In this document: positions 53,001 to 62,784 of the stretch, in pieces
Numbering within the stretch: the stretch's first letter is position 1
Layout of the letters: every line of letters starts with the position of its first letter
Origin: Watersipora subatra
Taxonomy: Eukaryota; Bryozoa; Gymnolaemata; Cheilostomatida; Watersiporidae
Length of the DNA: 64,000 nucleotides
Direction: 5' to 3'
NCBI RefSeq assembly: GCF_963576615.1
Contig: NC_088715.1
Location: 56,330,190 to 56,394,189 of the forward strand
Position numbers and translations under genes: made by a program
The notes under the pieces: model-generated
Databases searched by the model: none
Seen by the model: the letters and a program-made list of their open reading frames with translations, nothing else
What the model was told of the DNA's origin: nothing

Positions 53001-56000
53001 GTTTTGTACTCCAGGTAGCAAACTTCAGTCTTGACAAAAACTTGATATCTTCTCTGCAACCTTTTTGTTTGTATTAGACTGGTGGTCTTTGGGCTAGCTC
53101 TTGCCATTGGCTACTGTCCTCCAGTAGCTGGTAAACTATTTTCTTGGTAATGGGATAAAAGCTCATCTGCGATTGGAGAGCCTAACACAAAAGCAAGGCA
53201 CTCTAAGCATGACTCGGTCTGCGCTGATGGCTCAACGGCATGCCTCTTTGGCTTGATAAGCCGGCTGTCAATTATAGGCTGGTCTGGTCGCTTGGCTGAT
53301 CTAGATTAGTTTGGCTGTAAAGAAATGACTTTAGCTTGGCTGTAAAGAAATGACACTGAATTGCCGAGTCGGTTTGTGCTTTAACGATTTTATCGACCTC
53401 TTGGGTTGGGCTGCTCTCTGAGACATGGGCCTGTTTACACTGACCAATTTGGCTTCTGACTTCCTGGAAGCCGGTGCGCTGCTATCAGTATAGGGATACA
53501 CGGATTCATCGTAAGGTTGGCACTCTCTTTTTCAAAAAAGTTCCTATTTGGCTTCATCAGTGAAGTGCGCAAAGCTCTCACTTTTGTCACCCTTCAGTGC
53601 TACTTTGTGTTTAGTGCTCTTGACTGTTTTGTAAAAAGCAAAGAAATGGACAGTTTCCTTCACGATATACAGTCAAACCTCTACTTACTATAAGATCAAA
53701 CCTCTACTCACTGTACAGTCAAACTTTTAGTTACTGTACAGTCAAACCTTTACTTACTGTACAGTCAAACCTTTAGTTACTGTACAGTCAAACCTTTACT
53801 TACTGTACAGTCAAACCTATACTTACTATACAGTCAAACCTCTGCTTACTATACGGTCAAACCTCTACTTCTTATACAGTCAAACCATTACTTACTATAC
53901 AGTCAAACTCATACTTACTATACAGTCAAACCTGTATTTACTGTACAGTCAAGCCTCTACTTACTATACAGTCAAACCACTACTTACTGTACAATCAAAC
54001 ATCTACTTACTGTACAATCAAACATTTACTTACTGTACAGTCAAATCTCTACTTACTGTACAGTCAAAGCTCTGCTTACTATAAGGTTAAACTTCTGTAT
54101 AAGAACACTTGTTGCACAAATTTTGGAAATTCGATGCAAATTTTGAGAAAAGAACTAAGTTTGTTAAAACACGGCAGTCTTTTAGGTGTAAGTAGATAAA
54201 TAAGAGTTGAAGTAAAACATTAACAAAATAAAAGTAATGGCAGCTAGAGAGGCCAAATCACTGTACATCTTTCTAGTTCATGCTGGTGGGAGTCATACTG
54301 CAAAACTTTTATACTGCTTTTACTAGTCAGTCCACTAAATGTCAGTTTATATTTCTGCTCAGGCATTTAAAAAGAAATAAAAACTTTGTTTCTTCTATTA
54401 TATTTATTTACTGTAGTTCAGTTTTGCTTACAGTTAATTGAATTTTCAACATTTAGTTTTTTATATAATTCTACTTGCTGAATGCCTGGCGCTGCACAGA
54501 TATTTAAATAATTACACAATAAAATTGGGTGCATGACAACAGTAACTTGACGAGTTAAATTGTTTACTATAATAAGAGCCAACCAATAACAGCGTGACCA
54601 ATAGCAACAAATAGTATTTTTAAAATAGTATTTTATGAGCTGCATAAGTATGTGTACAATTAATAATTAGTATTGCCATTTAAATGGCTAGTGCAGGGTC
54701 TAGTACACCTGCCTGAAGATCTGAAGGTTCGGTATTGAAATTTAGTGCCAAGCAGAATTTGTGTCCTAAAACTTTGTAGCTACAACTAGACATCCGAATG
54801 ACAGATGCCTAATACCGAGATTTATACGAGACAAAACATGCTCTATATATAGATATCATGCATTTGATTTCATGCTTCCGGAAGTTTCTTAGAGTATTTT
54901 TTAAGAAGTTGCCATAGATACCTGCCAACTATTTCATAGTGTTTGACAAGCTAAAGTATTGTTATAATTATCCTAAAGCAGTTAATTTAAACTAGAATAT
55001 AAGACTGTATTCCATGAATCAATGCTCTACGAGTTCCTTCCAGCTATATAACAAGTTTGCTTTGTGTCAGGTGATGACATAGCCCTTGCTGAGAGCTGAC
55101 ACAGTGCGAGACACAACTAAAATTCTCTACTCTGAATAATCAGCTTATGCAGAAAATTGCCGGGTCGGATTAGTTTAGAATCACAAGTAGTAAAGACTTC
55201 AAAATATTTTTACTGTAACAGCACATGAGACACCTTAGAGAAATCAGTGAAAATAAAACGCTGGTTGTTTGCGGCTAACTTATTTACGTTAAGACTTTCT
55301 CAGCACAGTTGAACTGAGTTTGCAAATCCAACAAAATTTATCAGCAAAAAAACTTACTTCTTTCTTGATTGGTGACTCTTTGCTCAAGGTCCAACTGCTG
55401 TTTCTCCAGTGCTGTAATAAGCAAAGGTAAATACTCCTTACGTGAATGTACATTTTACTAGTCATCTAGGAAAGCACATGTCTATGGCACTTGTAAAAAC
55501 TGCAATTTTATTTTGAATGGCAGCAGACTGACCAAATCAGTATTAAACTAAAATAAAATCATTTATAATATTCACCTGATTGCTTTTGAGTATTTAAATT
55601 AAAGCATAACTGACATGAACAGCTTTCATTGTTTATTTTAGGTAATCAAACACGCTGATTCCGATTTTGTCATCAAAATAATGATTGGTCCACTAAATTT
55701 CAAAGTCATGAGAGCTTTTTTACCGCGTTTGAATATCGGTCTCGTAAACGACACATTCGACACAACAGGCTCCGTCATTTAAAATGTGACGTATACTAGC
55801 TCTTTAAGAACGGAAGTTGGAGATGTTTAGTTTGATCTAAAATTATAGAGATGGTGGTCTTAAAACTCACCATCAGCAAAATTCAACCTAAAAATAATCT
55901 CAGTCTTTTATGAAAGTTAGATAAGCTAGTTAACATTCTTCGTAGTTTGTTACAGGATAACAACGATAACAGCTCATTCAGCCTACTAAACATTCTGCAA

Positions 56001-59000
56001 CAAACTACGAACAATGTTAAATAGCTTATCTACCTTTCATAAAAGACTGAGATTATTTGAAGACTGAATTTAGATAATAGTGAGCTTTAAGACACCCATT
56101 TCTATAATTCTAGATCGGACTAAACATCTCTAACTTCCATTCTTTAAAAGCTAGTCTACGTCACGTATTAATGGGCGGAGCTTGTTGTGTCGATTGTGCC
56201 GTTTGCGAGACCAATATTAAAACGCTTTATAAAAGCTCTCATGACTTTGAAATTTAGTGGACCAATCATTATTTTGATGACAAAATTGGAATCAGCGCGT
56301 CTGATTCACCTAGCAAAACTGATGAAAGCTGTTTGTGGTAGCTATGACTCAAGTTCTCCTCAAACTTTATCAGTAACCATAGGGCATGCCTGGACCCGCT
56401 CGTGTGTGTATTGGGTTCAAGTACGGCGGGTACCGTGCTTGGTGCCGGTACCGGCTGGTACCCACCAGTACTCGTCGGTACCCACCGGCACCCGTCTATC
56501 TGAAGCCCCCCTGTCCGTTAGCAATATGATCTGTTGTCAAAATGCATCTTACATTAGATTCACAGAGCTTTGGGGTTTCTCAAAATTTTATAAGTTATGC
56601 GTTGCAAGTTGCCTTGAGATGGTTATAAAAAATAGCAGCTGCCATTAGTAAACAACTGAGATATCTCGTAGTGGCATAATAGAATAGAAATAAAACACTC
56701 ATGACAAGATGAACTTTATCTGACCAGTACTGCCTGCATTTCAACGAATTTCAGTTGCAAAAGACTAGAAAATATTTAAAATGCCCTCAAGAGTTGATCT
56801 CGGTTGCTAAAAGCTTAAAAAAATTCTTACAGTATTAACATGGCTTTCGAGTGATCATTATACAAAAAAGACTAACTGTTTAAACTCGTACCTTGCTGAA
56901 GTTTTGTGTTTTCCTTTAGTAATGTTTCCACTTTTCTGTCTGCATTGCTTAAAGCTGAAAATGTAGATGAAGTGTATTGGCATCTTGTCCAAGTATAGAG
57001 CAACTGAATTCAAGCATCAGGCAAAGTATCACAAAACAAACATCGAATGTCGTGCATTCAACAACAAGCACATGGTATCGAACAACAGCTGTCTTGCCTT
57101 GAGTAACACGCCTCTAGCATTGAGACCAAGCATAGATAATCAGATATTTGGCAATACAACATGAGAAAGTTTTAGTTTACAAAAAAACTGCTGCTGTATT
57201 ACTCAGCAGTAAATATTATATTTATATATAATGAAAGCTGAGAGCTTCAGAACAAGATTATAAATAATTTGAAACAATTGAAAAGATCAACACGTTTGTA
57301 AATACTTGTTTGACAATGTTTGATAAGCGAGCCCAGCATTGCAGTGACAACATTAACTAATAAGCAAATGTCGGTCAGCACTTTCACTAGCTGATAGGCT
57401 CTAACAGGTTTTCTGTGCAATAAGCTCTGCACTAGATGTCAAAAGTGTATAACAAGCAGCGGAGTATGAATAGTTCTGCTTGTAAATTTTAGCAAGCTAT
57501 TAATCTATATTTTATCATGCCTGTTTAGAGTCTGGGTATCCAGTGATTATCACAGAAACAGAAGAATAATTATTTATTTTTAGTTAGTACTCTAAAAAAG
57601 GTCTAAAATTTGTTCTGTAACACGTCAAAAAATCTGCTTTGATAATAGAGGACTCCTGGACATGTTTTCTGTTAGCTATAAAACCATATACACTTAAACT
57701 CAGATATATGTATGCTGCTGGAAGAAATGCATGATTTGATGATAATTAGTTTTTTGTTTTTCAATTACCTTTTTTATGCTTGTCATATGACGATTTTGCT
57801 AATGTATATAAATAAATTTGACAAAAATTTCTTAAGTTTATCATGCATTATTTGGACTTGACCGCAGTGACGGTTTTTTTTTAAGTTTGTCAGAGAACAA
57901 ATATACTAAAATTGTAGAGATGTACGTAGAATATGATGAGATCATTTGCACATACACCTGCCTACAATCACATTCAGAAAATAGCAAAATGGTATTTGGC
58001 AAAAGCGGCTTCAAATTGAAATAGTGGGAACAAGTTTTATGGCTTATTCTGATTATCCAGCGCATCTTTTTTATAATGGTTTTATATTAAAACAATTTTA
58101 ATACTTGAAGGTAAAAGAAATTTAGGTTTGATTTAATTATTTTGGTCATTCAGATAGCTTTACTAGATTAATAGTATAATAATAGGAATAAAACACTCTT
58201 TATCCTATCATTTACCTTGTTTTTGCTGCTTGTTTTCTTCTTCCAGTGTTTCCAACTTCTTTACACAACTAGTAACTGCAAAACAAGAGACAAACACTAA
58301 AGTTTGTTAAACCACTTTGAAAAAAAGCTCAAGAATGCAGTGACAAAACCTAGTCAATTAAAACATGTAGTACTGGCTGAAACTTATCTGGAAAGTAAAA
58401 TTTTGTGTCATATAAATGTTGCAAATATATATGTTGATATGTTTTGCTTACATATATATATATATGTATATATATATGTATAAACATATATATATATATA
58501 AATAGTCACCTTGCAAGGGTAACTGAAATTGGTACTCTGGTAAATCTGTCACAAATCTTCCATCATCATTGCGTATGCTGAGCAGCTCCATCTGGTTTTC
58601 CGAATTTAGTGAACCTAGAATTAATTGGACCATGTCTGTTTTCCTGCAAGACATTGCTCGATGCAACGCAGTGGCACCATCTTTATTTTTAAGTTTTAGT
58701 AACTCAAGTTTTTGGTCTTGCTCCATGTTTTCTAACAGGTATCTAACAGTTGCGAAACTACCATGATACGCCCCGATGTGCATGACTGTGGCCCCAGCTT
58801 CAGTTTGTATTTTTGCTGCGATCAACAACTGTTCAGTTGTCCATCCTTGTGAAAGGCATCTAAAAGTATCAGTATCATCCTGGTGTGCAGCTGCATGCAG
58901 TACTGTCCATGTATTATCGCTCACCCCTCTGACCTTTAGAACCATCTTGTATCTCCGAGCTGATGAGGTTTTCTGTAGCAGTTCTCTCAAGCTTGTTAGC

Positions 59001-59262
59001 TCTGCTACGCCTTTTGCGCTGTCGATGTATTTAGAAAGTAAGTCCGCAAGCTCTTTTTTATGTTTGGATTCCATAGAAGATTTTACCCTAAAAGTATGTT
59101 TCATATATTCTTTATTAAGGCCTAAAAGCTTAGGCGGGTGTCAAGATTCTTTGAATATCATGCATTGTAATTTTAGAGAGGTTTCAAAGTCAACCTGTCA
59201 CAACCTGGACCTAAACCAAAAACGACCAACAAAATGACATACCGTGTTTTTCTGGAAGCCAT
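49971..59262 (-). CDS. ankyrin-repeat / modular coiled-coil protein, gene 2 (6 exons, 298 codons)
   Basis: Coding exons: 59243-59262 (ATG, MASRKT plus two bases), 58510-59087 (ankyrin), 58216-58275, 56892-56954, 55358-55411 and 49971-50092 (stop). Lengths 20+578+60+63+54+122 = 897 nt, so the joined frame is open and closes on TAA. The N-terminus is basic (MASRKTRVKSSMESKHKK), then a helix like that of gene 1 (KELADLLSKYID). Ankyrin repeats carry TVLHAAAHQDDTDT, ATVMHIGAYHGSFATVRYLL and GATALHRAMSCRKTDMVQLIL. The stalk is shorter than in gene 1 (three micro-exons against ten), and the tail ends NEDLSPHH. Gene 2 lies 9 kb upstream of gene 1 on the same strand, so the pair is a tandem duplication in which stalk length has diverged. 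Function unknown. Extra micro-exons in the 5.3-kb last intron cannot be excluded. Confidence 0.82.
50619..50864 (+). pseudogene. transposon-derived zinc-finger ORF (CGGBP1/hAT-like N-terminus)
   Basis: 81 codons, in the last intron of gene 2 on the opposite strand. Reads MPKAKQSSHEKV..., then EFPTEFTKTPGNDLYCNLCS and FFVESHQKTSMRKKQ. The LYCNLC...FFV..H.KT pattern is that of BED/CGGBP1-type zinc fingers found at the start of hAT-derived proteins. The expected second His (H..T..H) is replaced by Arg, so the finger lacks one zinc ligand. The frame ends soon after, with no transposase body. Flanks carry repeated GGTCAATTTTT motifs (50330-50400, 50950-51000). Probably a relic. Confidence 0.5.
51292..52337 (-). 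mobile_element. non-autonomous Helitron, copy D (short form)
   Basis: 1046 bp. 3' end on the minus strand CAGTGGAATTTCTAG followed by T; 5' end TCCCACGAACAAACGAGCGG. Lies in the last intron of gene 2. Confidence 0.87.
52560..52640. repeat. ATATTATA-rich tract
   Basis: Imperfect AT repeat with palindromic TATATATTATA blocks. Confidence 0.7.
52660..53660 (-). pseudogene. degenerate GC-richer coding tract
   Basis: Minus-strand frames with protein-like composition broken by stops, for example KVALKGDKSESFAHFTDEAK near 53570-53630, TDSSAPASRKSEAKL near 53460 and ECLAFVLGSPIADELLSHYQ near 53150-53210. Compositionally similar to 42100-43800. No domain identified; probably a decayed mobile element in the gene 2 intron. 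Confidence 0.3.
53668..54095. repeat. 23-bp minisatellite resembling a transposon terminus
   Basis: About 18 units of TACAGTCAAACCTCTACTTA + CTG with substitutions. The unit core CAGTCAAACCTCTACTTA has the form of a pogo/Tigger terminal inverted repeat and shares CAGTCAAAC with the ends of 18893-20019. Confidence 0.92.
54660..54830 (+). mobile_element. possible tRNA-derived SINE
   Basis: TGGCTAGTGCAGGGTCTAGT (A-box-like) and GAAGGTTCGGTATTGAAATT (B-box-like), spaced about 40 nt, then a tRNA-unrelated body. Termini not resolved. Confidence 0.4.
55358..55411 (-). CDS. gene 2 coiled-coil exon 5 (54 nt)
   Basis: Acceptor GCTTATTACAG, donor GTAAGT. Encodes (A)LEKQQLDLEQRVTNQER. Phase 1 on both sides. 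Confidence 0.83.
55639..56312. mobile_element. 674-bp foldback element (long inverted repeat)
   Basis: Two arms of about 330 bp face each other around 55975. Left TAGGTAATCAAACACGCTGA... and right (reverse complement) TAGGTGAATCAGACGCGCTG..., continuing through ATTTTGTCATCAAAATAATG, TCATGAGAGCTTTT, GTGACGTA and TAAGACTGAGATTATTT-type blocks to a centre of about 40 bp. Arms are diverged at roughly one base in ten by eye, with indels. No coding content. Confidence 0.85.
56420..56505. repeat. 10-bp GGTACYSRCC minisatellite
   Basis: GC-rich decamer repeats (GGTACCGGCT, GGTACCCACC, AGTACTCGTC, GGTACCCACC, GGCACCCGTC), the reverse-complement family of the decamers at 26822-26871. Confidence 0.65.
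56892..56954 (-). CDS. gene 2 coiled-coil exon 4 (63 nt)
   Basis: Acceptor CATTTTCAG, donor GTACGA. Encodes (A)LSNADRKVETLLKENTKLQQ. Phase 1 on both sides. Confidence 0.83.
56955..58215. other. intron 3 of gene 2
   Basis: No further micro-exon or element found. Confidence 0.4.
58216..58275 (-). CDS. gene 2 coiled-coil exon 3 (60 nt)
   Basis: Acceptor CTTGTTTTGCAG, donor GTAAAT. Encodes (V)TSCVKKLETLEEENKQQKQ. Phase 1 on both sides. Confidence 0.83.
58510..59087 (-). CDS. gene 2 ankyrin-repeat exon
   Basis: 578 nt, acceptor CATACTTTTAG, donor GTGACT. The open frame runs past the donor into an ATATAT tract (YIYICLYIYI), which marks the read-through as intronic. Three ankyrin repeats, aligned to 40261-40844 along the whole exon, including the shared (L/P)QG end. 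Confidence 0.9.
59243..59262 (-). CDS. gene 2 first coding exon
   Basis: ATG at 59262 followed by GCTTCCAGAAAAACACG and donor GTATGT. Phase-2 junction to the ankyrin exon makes MASRKTRVKSS. Chosen over the in-exon ATG at 59104 because that Met lies upstream of the acceptor AG. Confidence 0.65.
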
Positions 59263-60710
59263 CTTGTTGTTGTTGGTGGTTCTACAAACAGATTAGAAAA
59301 TAAATTGTGACAATGCAGCATGCTGTAGGTAAGTTATGCGAACACGAAATGTGACCTAAAACATATTTTTTAGGTTTCAGATCTCAAAAGCCCCAAGGTA
59401 CAAAAAAATGCTCATAAGCAGATGGGACCTTGACCTTTGGCCATAATCAGATGAGAACTTGAGGTTCTTGTTATTATTGTTACTATTATTATAACTAGAA
59501 ATTCCACTGTTATACAGCCCACGACCAAAGTGATATTGGAAAAAAGAAAGGGTACTGATGGTTGAGAAATGCAATATTAGCAGTCAAATGGCACTGCAGT
59601 GCAATAGGATAACTGCAATGATAGCTGTAATGTACTGGGTGTGGGTGTTATTATATACAACAAACATCAATGATGAAAGGAAAAGAGTATATGTCTATAT
59701 CTCTCCCACTGCAATAGGAGAAATGCAATATTGGCTAATATTAGAAGTGAAATGCACTGATATTATTAGAATAATCAATATTATTAATATAGTAATAATA
59801 TAAAACCAATGCACAATTTTGTTTAAATTTCAAAACGTCATAACTAATAACATCAAGAAGTTGTGACATTTATATCGATTTTTAGAAAATCTATTTGAAA
59901 AAGTGTTTGGTCATGACAGACAGCAATAACGAAATGAAAAGATTATATGTTTATATCTCTTCCTCTGCAATAGGAGAATTGCAATATTAGAAGTAAAATG
60001 CACTGATATTATTAGAATAACCAATATTATTAATACAGTAATAATAGAAAATCAATGCACAATTTTGTTTACATTTCAAAACATCATAGCTAACAATATC
60101 AAGAAGTATCAAGACGAATATCCAAACTTATAATTAATTACTGTAATAATCTCATTCGAATCGTTAGAAAAAAATATCATCGTCTTTTCCTTCGCTTTCA
60201 CTGCTTTGGACATCAGTTAGAATACCAAAGTACTCAAAAGCTTCCAAAATGTCGTTTACTTTGAAATCGGAAAAAAAAGAAACAATTTTTGTACTTCTAA
60301 TTTACTTACAGAAACCGTCGCCAATTCGACAATGCTATAGATTGGTGAAATGTCCACGTTATTTTTTCGTGAAATGTGCACGACTTAATTGTTCTCTTTT
60401 CTGTCGCTCAGCGTTTCCTTTGCCGGTCTTAATGTTGATAAAAGTAAGGCTTGGCCAGTTTTAATAACAAACTTTGGCCAAATTAATCTGTCTATTTATG
60501 TATAATTCGATCAAATGGTTAGTTTTAAGATTTTGCGGTAACCTTTCAAAGACTTGGTAACACGTTTAAATAGGTTTGTTTATGTTTTGTATCGTTCTTA
60601 TACTTTAACAAATCTACAAAAAAATGATTAAATTTGTTGATGAGATTTCGATGCAAGGGTTTTGACGTTGTTGATGGATAATTTTCGTAAGTTATGTGCA
60701 CACGCATTTA

Positions 60711-62504
60711 CAGTGGTGATACAAATTATGGAACCGCCTTTGAGTTTTAATACATAATGCGCTATAATGGCTCTCATATTAGTTATATTCAGTCCAGATA
60801 TGGAAAGTTATACATCATTAGAAAAAATTTTTTATCCGCTTTCACATTGTTTAATTTTGTCCGCATCCAAACATAATTCCATTGCTAGTGCAGTTGAAGG
60901 TGCAACTAGTCAGAGTTTCTCATAACAAGTCACTTTTTTCGAAAACAGTAGTCTGGTGAATGATGCCTAAAATTTCTAAATTCTTTGATCAGCTCAGGTT
61001 AACAATCATCTAAGACAACAATTGCATTGAGTGAGACGTTGCGCATTACGCAACGTAACCCAAGTAGTTTTGAAAAGTCCTTCTGCTCTCAGTAAAAGTC
61101 GTTCTAATAACTTCATCATCATGCTTCAACATCTCACGAAAGAAAAGCGTGCTGTAATAATTCACTTTCATCAGCTAGAGAAGTCACAGAGGGAAATTGC
61201 AAGGAAGGTAGATTGCTCTAAGAAAGGTGTATTTACAACAATCTGCAGATGGAAGGAACCCGGTCAAGTTGAAGAAAGGGCTGGTGGGGGAAGGAAAAAG
61301 CTAGCAACAGATCGAGTGACCAGATGCCTAGTGAGACTTTCTTTGGTTGATAGACATCTAACCAGTCCTCTACTAGCCAGAGAGGTAAAAGAATCAACAG
61401 GTACAGAGTTAGCACCATCAACTGTTCGCAAATCATTGAGAGATAATGGTTTACGAGGCTGTAAAGCTCGTCGAAAACCTTTGTTATCATCTCGACAAAG
61501 AAAAGCTCGTCTACAATGGGCAAAAGATCATGTGAATTGGTCACCAGAAGACTGGAGAGCAGTATTACTCAGCGATGAGAGAACATTTACTGTGCAAAAT
61601 CACTCTGGCAACAATTATGGAAGAAGGAGACCTGGTGAAGAGTTTAAACCAGAATGTATTTTACCTACGATAAAGCATCCCACCTCAGTAATGGTCTGGG
61701 GTTGTTTCTCCGCTGCTGGTCCTGGTAGATTAGATTTTGTTGATGGTATGATGAATGCAAAAAACTATTGTGGAGTACTGCAAAGTGTGATGATACCATC
61801 TGCTAGAAGTCGGTTTGATAGAGAGTGGCTGTTCCAGCAAGATAATGCTCTATGCCACACAGCCAGAAGAGTAAAGAAGTGGTTTGCTGACAATAATGTT
61901 AACACTCTGACTTGGCCTGCTCAGTGACCAGACCTTAACCCAATTGAAAATTTGTGGAGCAGAATAGGCAATCTCGTAACTAAAGACAAACCCACTAATA
62001 AAAGATTGATGGAGCTTATTGCGCAATCCTGGCATCAAATAGTGACACCTGAAAAGCTTCAGACGCTGACAGATAGTATACCCAAGCGTTGCCGAGCAGT
62101 GATTGACAACAAAGGCTGGCCAACCAAGTGTTGACCATCTTAAGGACCAAAACAGCTCTTTTCAAAGCTACTATACTTTGTCTTTAAGTTAATTCACAAT
62201 AAAAGCCATTTCAAAGAAAAGAAATATGTTATTTTATGACTTTTGGTCAGACACTATTTAATAGAAATAATAACTGTACAGTAACTCTCCGACAGCTTTC
62301 AGTAAACCTCTAATAATTTTTTTATAGAAAATACGATGTGGTTTTAATATAAGTTTATCAAAAAGCCAACATTGCGACAAATCCAATGATATATAATTTT
62401 TTTTAGTTATGTAGAAATTTGATTGTAGAAAAAACAAACACAACTCGGAATTCATTACTATGCAACGAAAATTAGAGGCGATTCCATAATTTGTATCACC
62501 ACTG
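60711..62504 (+). mobile_element. Tc1-family DNA transposon
   Basis: 1794 bp with terminal inverted repeats CAGTGGTGATACAAATTATG + GAA(C/T)CGCC, flanked by a TA target duplication (60709-60710, 62505-62506). Contains one transposase gene with a nonsense codon. Nested in Helitron copy E, so it inserted later. Confidence 0.97.
61121..62134 (+). pseudogene. Tc1 transposase, one in-frame stop
   Basis: DD34E transposase that would cut and paste the surrounding element. Translation from MLQHLTKEKRAVIIHFHQLE (61121; an upstream ATG at 61031 is in frame) gives paired helix-turn-helix DNA-binding domains (SQREIARKVDCSKKGV; TGTELAPSTVRKSLRDNGL) and a basic linker (GGGRKK). The catalytic domain has first Asp in LLSDERTF, second Asp in FQQDNALCHTARR, and Glu in NPIENLW exactly 34 residues later. 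A TGA (61925-61927) stands where WPAQSPDLNPIE has Ser, a single C-to-G change from TCA. The frame is otherwise open to the TGA at 62132-62134. The stop cuts off the catalytic Glu, so the copy should be inactive without readthrough. Confidence 0.93.
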
Positions 62505-62725
62505 TATCATAAAAACTCTCAAACATTCGCTCCGCTCGTTTGTTCATGGGATTATTATTTGAATTACAATAAAAGGTCAGCTGAAGTTATATACCGTGAA
62601 GCATTTAATTGAACGCCACCTCTATTTGAACGCAACCTCTATTTGAAAGCCGCCTCCAATTGACCACCACCCTGAGAGAAGGTTTGAAAAATAGACTGCC
62701 ATTCTCCAGCTGAATGCCGCCTCCA

Positions 62726-62784
62726 TTTGTGTGTGTGCGCGCGTGCGCGCGCGTGCGTGCGTGTGTGTGTGTGTATGTATGTGA
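62726..62784. repeat. (GT)n/(GC)n microsatellite at a retrotransposon 3' end
   Basis: GTGTGTGTGCGCGCG... tract that, on the minus strand, directly follows AATAAATCACATACATACAC of the retrotransposon. Confidence 0.85.

Larger units (their letters stand above)
59495..62551 (-). mobile_element. non-autonomous Helitron, copy E (long form), interrupted by a Tc1 element
   Basis: 3' end on the minus strand CAGTGGAATTTCTAG then T; 5' end TCCCATGAACAAACGAGCGG after A. Excluding the Tc1 insertion and one TA it is about 1261 bp, and carries the duplicated internal module like copy B. The interrupted word is GCATTTA|TCATAAAA, intact in copies B, C and D. Confidence 0.88.
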
